A DNA stretch of 64,000 bases from Geodermatophilus sabuli (GTDB taxonomy: Bacteria > Actinomycetota > Actinomycetes > Mycobacteriales > Geodermatophilaceae): contig NZ_JAAGWF010000005.1 of NCBI RefSeq assembly GCF_010686765.1, forward strand, positions 124,001 through 188,000, in the 5' to 3' direction. Of this stretch, positions 34,084 to 40,292 are shown one piece after another; within the stretch, counting starts at the first letter, position 1, and every line of letters starts with the position of its first letter. The notes beneath the pieces were generated by a model. The model ran no database searches and was not told the DNA's origin. It saw only the letters and a program-made list of their open reading frames with translations. Both the position numbers and the translations under genes were made by a program.

Positions 34084-34967
34084 ACCCGCTCCACCTCCCG
34101 CGTGCCGAACAGGCCGTAGGGCCGGACCAGCAGGACCAGCAGCAGGAGCACGTACGGCGACACCAGCGAGAAGTTCTGCCCGAGCCAGGGCGCCACGTCG
34201 GCCTGGTAGGCGGCGACGAAGGACTCGACGACCCCGACGGCGAGTCCGCCGACGACGGCGCCCTCGATGGAGTCCAGGCCCCCGATGATGATCGCCGGCA
34301 GCGCCTTGAGCGCGATGACCCAGGTGGACTGGTCCACCCCGCCGCCGGTGCCGACGAACGCCCCTGCCACGGCGGCCAGGCCACCGGCCATCGCCCATGA
34401 CATGGCCATCGCGGTGCCGACGGAGACGCCCTGTACCAGCGCCGTCTCCTGGTCCAGGGAGGCCGCCCGCATGGCCAGCCCCCAGCGGCTGTAGCGGAAG
34501 AAGCTGAACAGCGCGGCGACCACGACGACGAGCACCACGATCATCGCGATGTACCGCTGCTGGACGGTCAGGCCCAGCACCTCGACGGTGGACAGCCCCC
34601 ACGGGTCCCCGACCTGCCGGACGTCGCGACCGATGAAGACGTTGACGACGACGCGGATGGCGATGTCCAGGCCGAGCGTGATGATCGCGATGACGAACAC
34701 CGGCCGGCCGATCATCGGCCGGATGGTCGCCCGCTCGATGCCCAGGCCCAGCGCGGCGATGCCCAGGGCGGCCAGCGGCACGGCGAGGTAGAAGCCGACC
34801 GGCCCGGCCAGGTAGCTCACCAGCGTCGCGCCGGCCAGCATCATCGCCGGCTGGGCGAAGCTGATGACCCTCGACGACTTGTAGATGATCACGAAGCTGA
34901 CGGCGAGCATCGCGTAGAGCGAGCCGAAGCCCAGCCCGCGCACCAGGGTGGAGAGGACCTCCTCCAT
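34080..34967 (-). CDS. livH: Branched-chain-type ABC transporter permease (LivH-like)
   Basis: This 295-residue membrane protein has about eight helices. Features include GLGFGSLYAMLAVSFVIIYK near the start, FAQPAMMLAGA and the conserved ALPAIIIGGLDSIEGAVVGGLAVG. It pairs with LivM. Its ATG at 34967 overlaps the stop of the acyl-CoA synthetase by one base (TGATG), so the ligase gene precedes it in the transcript. Confidence 0.92.
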   Translation of the reverse strand: MEEVLSTLVRGLGFGSLYAMLAVSFVIIYKSSRVISFAQPAMMLAGATLVSYLAGPVGFYLAVPLAALGIAALGLGIERATIRPMIGRPVFVIAIITLGLDIAIRVVVNVFIGRDVRQVGDPWGLSTVEVLGLTVQQRYIAMIVVLVVVVAALFSFFRYSRWGLAMRAASLDQETALVQGVSVGTAMAMSWAMAGGLAAVAGAFVGTGGGVDQSTWVIALKALPAIIIGGLDSIEGAVVGGLAVGVVESFVAAYQADVAPWLGQNFSLVSPYVLLLLVLLVRPYGLFGTREVERV

Positions 34968-36847
34968 CAGCCGCGCCCTCCGCCGCGGTACATGCTCTCG
35001 ACCAGGCCGGAGAACCGCTCAGCCATCGCGGCCCGGCGGACCTTCTGGGTGGCGGTGAGCTCGCCGTCCTCGTGGTCGAGCAGCTTGGGCAGCAGCCGGA
35101 AGGCCTTGACCTGCTCCACGGTGGCCAGCCGGCTGTTGACGTCGGTGACGATGCCCTGGACCAGGTCGAGGACCTCCTTCTTCTCGGTGAGGTCCCGGTA
35201 GGTGGTGAAGGCGATCCGCTGCTGCTGCGCCCAGTCGGAGACGGTGTCGGGCTCGATGCCGATCAGCGCGGTCAGGTAGGGACGCCGGTCGCCGATAAGC
35301 ACCGCCTCCTTGACGTACGGGCTGACCTTGAGCGCGTTCTCGATCTCCGACGGCGCGACGTTCTTGCCGCCCGCGGTGATCATGATGTCCTTCATGCGGT
35401 CGGTGACCCGCAGGAAGCCGTCGTCCTCGAGCACGCCGACGTCCCCGGTGTGCAGCCAGCCCTCGCCGTCGATCGCCTCGGCGGTCGCGTCCGGGCGGTT
35501 CCAGTAGCCCTGGAAGGTGGCCGGGCCGCGGGTGAGGATCTCGCCGGTCGCCGGGTCGATCCGCAGCTCCACCGAGTCGTGCGCGACGCCGACCGAGCCG
35601 AGCTTCCACGTCCCGGGCCGGTTGGCGGTGGCCGACGCGGTGTTCTCGGTCATCCCGTAGACCTCGTAGACCGGGATGCCCAGACCCAGGAAGAACTGCA
35701 GGACGTCGATCGAGACCGGCGCCGCCCCGCAGCCGGCCCAGCGCACCCGGCGCAGCCCGAGCCGCTCGCGCAGTGCGCGCACCACCAGCACCCAGGCGAG
35801 GGCGTAGCGCAGCCGCGACCCGGCCGTGTGCCGCCCGCCGGTGGCGGCGAGGGTCTTCCCGACCTCCCCCGCGAGCTTCAGCCCGGCGCCGGCGATCGCG
35901 CCCTTGAGCGGGCTGGCCGCGGCCTGCTTCACCTGGACGGTGGCCAGCAGCTTCTCCCAGATCCGCGGGACGGCGAAGAAGAAGGTCGGCTGGATCTCGC
36001 GCAGGTTGGCCGGCACGGTGTCGATCGACTCGGCGAAGTTGACCTGGATGCCGGTGGCGGCGTTGTTCCAGGTGGTGAAGATCCGCTCGGCCACGTGGCA
36101 CAGCGGCAGGTAGGACAGCGACAGGTCGCGCGGGCCGGCCGGCGGGTCGAGCAGGCCGCCGGCGCCGGTGAGCGCGCCGACGGTGGCCTCGACGTTGGCC
36201 ACGCTGAGCATGGCGCCCTTGGGCAGGCCGGTCGTGCCCGACGTGTAGATCAGCGTCATCAGGTCGCCGGGCCGGGTCTGCGCCATCGTCTCGTCGACCA
36301 GGCCGGGGTACGCGGCGCGGTGCTCCCGGCCGCGGGCGAGGAAGTCCGACCAGGACAGCAACCGGGGGTCGGTGTAGCGACCACGGATGCCGCGCGGCTC
36401 GACGTAGACGACGTGCCGCAGGTCCGGCGTCCGGCCGGTCACCTCGAGCGCCTTGTCCACCTGCTCCTGGTCCTCGGCGACGAGCACGGTCGCACCGGAG
36501 TCGGCGAGCACGTGCACGACCTCGGCCGCGGGGTTGGTCGGGTAGAGCCCGACGGTGACGCCGCCGATCGCCACCGTGCCGAGGTCGGCGGTCAGCCACT
36601 CCCGCCGGTTCTCCGACTGGACGGCGACCCGGTCACCGCGGCCGACGCCGAGGGCGAGCAGGGCGTGGGCGACGTCCTGCACCTCGTCCCAGTACTCGGC
36701 CCAGCTGGTCTCCCGCCACAGGCCGAGCTCCTTGGTGCGCATGGCGACGCCGTCGGGGGTGGCGGCGGCGCGGTCGCGGACCCGGGTGACGACGGTCGTG
36801 GTGACGGCGGGTGCGTCCGAGGTGCGCCGCGGCGCGGTGGTGGTCAC
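34967..36847 (-). CDS. Long-chain-type acyl-CoA synthetase
   Basis: This 626-residue AMP-forming ligase starts at GTG 36847. Motifs are the P-loop LIYTSGTTGLPKGAML, VYEVYGMTENTAS and the adenylate-binding GWLHTGDVG followed by DRMKDIMITAGGKNVAPSEIEN. It activates fatty or other carboxylic acids to CoA thioesters. It overlaps the ATP-binding gene upstream and the LivH gene downstream, so it is embedded in a transporter operon: uptake and activation look coupled, as in fatty-acid or aromatic-acid import. Confidence 0.92.
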   Translation of the reverse strand: MTTTAPRRTSDAPAVTTTVVTRVRDRAAATPDGVAMRTKELGLWRETSWAEYWDEVQDVAHALLALGVGRGDRVAVQSENRREWLTADLGTVAIGGVTVGLYPTNPAAEVVHVLADSGATVLVAEDQEQVDKALEVTGRTPDLRHVVYVEPRGIRGRYTDPRLLSWSDFLARGREHRAAYPGLVDETMAQTRPGDLMTLIYTSGTTGLPKGAMLSVANVEATVGALTGAGGLLDPPAGPRDLSLSYLPLCHVAERIFTTWNNAATGIQVNFAESIDTVPANLREIQPTFFFAVPRIWEKLLATVQVKQAAASPLKGAIAGAGLKLAGEVGKTLAATGGRHTAGSRLRYALAWVLVVRALRERLGLRRVRWAGCGAAPVSIDVLQFFLGLGIPVYEVYGMTENTASATANRPGTWKLGSVGVAHDSVELRIDPATGEILTRGPATFQGYWNRPDATAEAIDGEGWLHTGDVGVLEDDGFLRVTDRMKDIMITAGGKNVAPSEIENALKVSPYVKEAVLIGDRRPYLTALIGIEPDTVSDWAQQQRIAFTTYRDLTEKKEVLDLVQGIVTDVNSRLATVEQVKAFRLLPKLLDHEDGELTATQKVRRAAMAERFSGLVESMYRGGGRG

Positions 36848-37695
36848 GGGTGCTCTCCTGCCGCTGCGGTCCCGGCGGCGCTGGGCGCCTTCGAGCGCCG
36901 GCCGCCGGTGGCGTGGTCCTCGCCGAGGTAGGCCTTGACGACGTCGGGGTTGCGCTGCACCTCGACCGGGGTGCCGGTGGTGATGGGGACGCCGAAGTCG
37001 ACGACGAGCACGCGGTCGGCGAGGTCCATGACCAGGCCCATGTCGTGCTCGACCATGATCATCGGGATCTCGAGCTCGTCGCGGATGTCGAGGATGAAGC
37101 GCGCCATGTCCTCGGTCTCCTCGAGGTTCATGCCGGCCACCGGCTCGTCGAGGAGCAGGAGCTTGGGTTCCATCGCCAGGGCGCGGCCCAGCTCCACCCG
37201 CTTCTGGACGCCGTAGGGCAGCAGCCCGACCGGGAAGCCGCGGTACTGCGCCAGCTCGAGGAAGTCGACTATGTCCTCGACCGCGGCCCGGTCGGCCAGC
37301 TCGCTGCGGCGGGCGGGGCCCAGCCAGCCGGCCGCGGCGAACATGCCGTAGCGGACCGCGTGCGCGCGGCCGAGCATCAGGTTGTCGATCACCGTGAGGT
37401 TCTCGAACAGCTCGATGTTCTGGAAGGTGCGGGCCATGCCGCGGGCGGCGATGGTGTGCGGCCGCCGGCCGAGGACGGGCTCGCCGAGGAACCGCACCGA
37501 GCCCTCCTGCGGCCGGTACACCCCGGACAGCACGTTGAAGATCGACGTCTTCCCGGCGCCGTTGGGACCGATGATCGCGAACAGCTCGTGCTCGCCGACG
37601 GTGAACGAGACGCCGTTGATCGCCGTGACGCCCTTGAACCGCAGGGTGACGTCGGCGACCTCGACGACCGGCGCGGCTGCGCTTCCCGCGGTCAT
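36844..37695 (-). CDS. livG: Branched-chain-type ABC transporter ATP-binding protein (LivG-like)
   Basis: This 283-residue ATPase starts at ATG 37695 (ATGA overlap with livF). Walker A is GPNGAGKT; the Q-loop region is ARTFQNIELF; Walker B is LLLLDEPVAGMN, and the H-loop is VEHDMG. The degenerate signature PYGVQKRVELGRAL is typical of LivG. The C-terminal NPDVVKAYLGED motif is also diagnostic. It energises the LivHM permease from the cytoplasm. Confidence 0.93.
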   Translation of the reverse strand: MTAGSAAAPVVEVADVTLRFKGVTAINGVSFTVGEHELFAIIGPNGAGKTSIFNVLSGVYRPQEGSVRFLGEPVLGRRPHTIAARGMARTFQNIELFENLTVIDNLMLGRAHAVRYGMFAAAGWLGPARRSELADRAAVEDIVDFLELAQYRGFPVGLLPYGVQKRVELGRALAMEPKLLLLDEPVAGMNLEETEDMARFILDIRDELEIPMIMVEHDMGLVMDLADRVLVVDFGVPITTGTPVEVQRNPDVVKAYLGEDHATGGRRSKAPSAAGTAAAGEHP

Positions 37696-38483
37696 GACAG
37701 CCACCTCTTCCGGCGCCGGTAGTGCTTGACGTCCCGGAACGAGCGCGCGCTGCCCTCGGCGCCGAGCCCCAGGTAGAACTCGCGGATGTCGTCGTCGGCC
37801 AGGAGGTCCTCGGCGGGCTTGTCCATGACCACCCGGCCGGTCTCCATGACGTAGCCGTGGTCGGCGATCGACAGCGCCATCGAGGCGTTCTGCTCGACCA
37901 GCAGGACCGTCGTCCCCTGTTCGTTGATGGCGGTGATCAGGTCCCGGATGGAGCCGACCAGCTGCGGCGCCAGCCCGAGACTCGGCTCGTCGAGCAGCAG
38001 GTAGCGGGGGTTGCTCATCAGCGCCCGGCCCATGGCGAGCATCTGCTGCTCCCCGCCGGAGAGGTAGCCGGCCGCCTGGGTGCGCCGCTCGAGCAGTCGC
38101 GGGAACAGGTCGAAGACGCGCTCGAGGTTGGCGGCGCGGTCCTTGGGCTTGGTGTGGGCACCGACGCGCAGGTTCTCCTCGACGGTGAACTCGCCGAAGA
38201 CGCGCCGCCCCTCGAGCACCTGGCTGATCCCGCGGTCGACGATCTGCTGCGGGCCGAGGTGGTCGATCCGCTCGCCGTCGAGGGAGACCTGGCCGCGGGT
38301 GATCTCCCCGTGGTGGATGTCGAGGAGTCCCGACAGTGCGCGGAGCAGCGTGGTCTTGCCGGCGCCGTTGGCACCGAGCAGGCCGACGATCTGCCCGTCC
38401 GGCACGTCCAGGCTCACGCCCCGGAGCACCAAGACGACGTCGTCGTAGACGACCTCGAGGTTGCTGACCGCCAGCACGTCCAC
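37692..38483 (-). CDS. livF: Branched-chain-type ABC transporter ATP-binding protein (LivF-like)
   Basis: With GTG 38483 the protein is 263 residues; GTG 38477 is an alternative, and the upstream ATG at 38627 gives an unnatural N-terminus. Walker A is GANGAGKT, signature LSGGEQQMLAMGRAL, Walker B LLLDEPSLGLAP and H-loop EQNA. It ends with the LivF-type FYLGLGAE segment and a basic tail. It is the first gene of the liv-type operon (livF-livG-ligase-livH-livM-binding protein). Confidence 0.9.
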   Translation of the reverse strand: MDVLAVSNLEVVYDDVVLVLRGVSLDVPDGQIVGLLGANGAGKTTLLRALSGLLDIHHGEITRGQVSLDGERIDHLGPQQIVDRGISQVLEGRRVFGEFTVEENLRVGAHTKPKDRAANLERVFDLFPRLLERRTQAAGYLSGGEQQMLAMGRALMSNPRYLLLDEPSLGLAPQLVGSIRDLITAINEQGTTVLLVEQNASMALSIADHGYVMETGRVVMDKPAEDLLADDDIREFYLGLGAEGSARSFRDVKHYRRRKRWLS

Positions 38484-38747
38484 CCATCCGCCGTCGGGAT
38501 GTTGCAGGAGCCAACCGATGTGGCGCAGATCACATGGTGGGCTGAGCGGCGACAGTAGGTGGCCGGTCGGCCACGGGGGAAGCACAGGGAGAGCGGCACG
38601 CCATTTCGTTACGTGGGCGTCACCCACTCGCGCGACAGCGCCGCGTACCGGGTGAGCCCGTCGGGACGGGACACCGGACGGACGACGACGACCGTCCCGC
38701 CGGGCAGCGGCGGGACGGTCGTCGGAGGGGCGGCGCGAGCCGCCGGG
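38484..38747. other. Control region of the liv-type operon and end of the STAS gene
   Basis: This 264-bp gap has the STAS terminator at 38687-38723 and then about 200 bp that must contain the promoter of the liv-type operon. I could not fix a -35/-10 pair. No protein-coding signal with normal codon bias is visible. Confidence 0.5.
38687..38723 (-). terminator. Perfect 16-bp terminator hairpin after the STAS gene
   Basis: 38687-38702 pairs perfectly with 38708-38723 around a 5-nt loop. It begins 25 bp past the STAS gene stop and separates that gene from the liv-type operon promoter. Confidence 0.8.
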
Positions 38748-39116
38748 TCAGGCGGCGCTGCCCTCGCCGGGCTCGACCTGCTCGACGGCCAGCAGCTGCC
38801 AGAGTCCGGTGATCTGCAGCGGCCGCGTGACCGCGCGGGTCGAGGCCAGCACCCTCAGCACGAAACCCTGCTCGTCGGAGCGCCGGTGGGCGGCGGCCAG
38901 CACGCACAGGCCGGCGGAGTCGAGGAAGGTCACGCGGTCGAGGTCGACGACCAGCTCGCGCGCTCCGCCCGCGAGGGCGGTGTCGAGGGCGGCCCGCAGG
39001 GCCGGAGCGGAGGAGGAGTCCACCTCACCGGTCACGGTGAGCCGGACGGACGAGCCGGAGGTGACCACATCGATGGACACCAGGTCGTCGACGGGGGTCA
39101 GGGAGGTAGCGGTCAC
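38748..39116 (-). CDS. STAS-domain anti-anti-sigma factor
   Basis: This 122-residue protein of SpoIIAA/RsbV type starts at GTG 39116. The core reads VTGEVDSSSAPALRAAL, then ELVVDLDRVTFLDSAGLCVLAAAHRR, with the phosphorylatable Ser in FLDSAGL. In its unphosphorylated form it should bind an anti-sigma kinase and free a sigma factor. No anti-sigma kinase or sigma gene is adjacent; a SpoIIE-type phosphatase that could act on it is encoded at 10790-13066 (inference). Confidence 0.87.
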   Translation of the reverse strand: MTATSLTPVDDLVSIDVVTSGSSVRLTVTGEVDSSSAPALRAALDTALAGGARELVVDLDRVTFLDSAGLCVLAAAHRRSDEQGFVLRVLASTRAVTRPLQITGLWQLLAVEQVEPGEGSAA

Positions 39117-39215
39117 GGCACGACGCCTCTCGAAGGGGCGGGCCCGCACGCGGGGAACCACAGCGGAGCCGTGGTGCGGCGAAGGAGTCCGGCACTTGTT
39201 CGACGGCTGACTGTT

Positions 39216-39250
39216 GAACCGCTGGTACCGACGGTAGGCATCGAACCGCT
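39216..39250. promoter_or_regulatory. Operator candidate upstream of the STAS gene
   Basis: Two direct copies of GAACCGCT (39216-39223 and 39243-39250) flank the perfect palindrome TACCGACGGTA (39226-39236). The cluster lies between the divergent STAS gene and the gene at 39311. Confidence 0.4.
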
Positions 39251-39310
39251 CCGAGGCAAGGGGCGGCCGCCGCGAGAGCCCAGCGTCACGTCCGGTGGAT
39301 ACTGGCGGGC

Positions 39311-39601
39311 GTGGCGAGACGGCTGATCGGGTGGGGCGCGGTCTGGGCCGCCGGGTCCGCGGCGGCCTTCGTCCTGCTCGACCCGATCCTGGCCGCGTTC
39401 CTCGCGATCCTGGGCCTGTGCGTCTGGGGCGTCGCGGCGCTGGCCAGCGACTGGGACCGGCACTCCTCGTTCGAGCAGCGCGAACTCGACCGGGCGCGCC
39501 GGCGGGCCGAGCGCCACGAGCGGGGCAGGGGCGCCCGCGAGCGCGACCGCGCGAGGTGGGCAGCCCACCAGCAGCGCCGCAGCGACCGCTCCTCCCGCTA
39601 G
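39311..39601 (+). CDS. Small membrane protein with a charged C-terminus
   Basis: This 96-residue protein starts at GTG 39311. Two hydrophobic segments (about residues 7-25 and 27-46) form a hairpin, then a strongly charged helix (RELDRARRRAERHERGRGARERDRAR) follows, probably cytoplasmic and coiled. No family is recognised. It is divergent from the STAS gene. Confidence 0.55.
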   Translation: MARRLIGWGAVWAAGSAAAFVLLDPILAAFLAILGLCVWGVAALASDWDRHSSFEQRELDRARRRAERHERGRGARERDRARWAAHQQRRSDRSSR

Positions 39602-39610
39602 CCGGCACGC

Positions 39611-39657
39611 GAAAACCGGTCGACGGCTCCCCGTCGGTCCCCTAGCGTCTCTCGCAT
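39611..39657 (+). promoter_or_regulatory. Promoter-like block GAAAACC-N22-CCCTAGCGT, copy 2
   Basis: GAAAACC (39611-39617) and CCCTAGCGT-CTCTCGCAT (39640-39657) repeat the block found at 13999-14045 with an identical 22-bp gap. TAGCGT (39643-39648) as a -10 would place the transcript start at about 39655, on the ATG of a three-codon reading frame. Confidence 0.5.
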
Positions 39658-39792
39658 GCGCTCCTGAGTGCCCCGAGGCACCTCCCCCAGCGACACGCAC
39701 CGCGGGTCGAGCCGTCGCTCCTCGCCGTCCCGCCCGGTTCCGGGGCACGCTGATCACCGTTCCCTCCCCGGCCGCGGCTGCCCGCGGCCGGG
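39656..39792 (+). promoter_or_regulatory. Structured leader with micro-ORF and hairpins
   Basis: A micro-ORF ATG-CGC-TCC-TGA (39656-39667; Met-Arg-Ser) is followed at once by a small hairpin GTGCC-CCGA-GGCAC (39668-39681). Further on, a perfect 11-bp GC hairpin (39767-39777 with 39782-39792, loop CTGC) ends about 10 nt before the AGGAGG of the next gene. The layout resembles an attenuator or translation-controlled leader. There is no direct evidence of function. Confidence 0.4.
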
Positions 39793-39813
39793 CCTGCCCT
39801 GCAGGAGGTCCCC

Positions 39814-40188
39814 ATGTCACGACCACACCGCCCCCTCGACGGACCCGCCGCCGCCGCGCGCGCGGAACTGCCCGAGTCCGAGGCGGCCGCGTTCGACCGG
39901 CTGGCCGCCGCCGTCCTCGCCCATCCGGGTGCCGCGCTGGGCCCGACCCTCCGGGCCCAGCTGCCCGGCACCGAGGGGGTGCGCTGGCTGCACTCGGTCG
40001 GCCTGTCACCGACCACCCCGGCCACCGCCCTGGACGCCGGGCACTGGCTGTCGCTGTACCGCAGCTGGTCGGGCTCCGGGCGCGCACCGGCGTCCGGCGG
40101 GCCGGGTGGCCGCGGCGTCAACGGCCGACCGTCGTCCGCGCACGGCCACGCGGGAGGAGCGCACGCCATCCCGCGCTGGGGGCAGTAG
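39814..40188 (+). CDS. Hypothetical protein behind a structured leader
   Basis: This 124-residue protein starts at ATG 39814, five bases after a perfect AGGAGG. The middle is helical and hydrophobic/acidic (ESEAAAFDRLAAAVLAHPGA, GVRWLHSVGL); the last 40 residues are Gly/Ser/Pro-rich and probably disordered. No family is recognised. It is followed 2 nt after its stop by stem-loop repeat copy B. Confidence 0.55.
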   Translation: MSRPHRPLDGPAAAARAELPESEAAAFDRLAAAVLAHPGAALGPTLRAQLPGTEGVRWLHSVGLSPTTPATALDAGHWLSLYRSWSGSGRAPASGGPGGRGVNGRPSSAHGHAGGAHAIPRWGQ

Positions 40189-40190
40189 GA

Positions 40191-40244
40191 GGACCCCGTC
40201 CTCCCCACCCCTCGCAGGCTCGAGGTGGGACCCGGGACGGGGCC
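40191..40244 (+). repeat. Stop-adjacent stem-loop repeat, copy B
   Basis: This 54-bp element matches copy A (7961-8014) at all but two positions and starts 2 nt after the preceding stop codon. It lies between convergent genes. Confidence 0.8.
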
Positions 40245-40292
40245 GGGCTCGGGTGGGCCAGTGACCCGCTACCGAGGGGGGCGCCGTCGGCC

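Noticed and set aside
38559..39326. Plus-strand frame across the STAS gene region
   Set aside because: It has no ribosome site and codes for low-complexity sequence; the STAS domain is on the minus strand.
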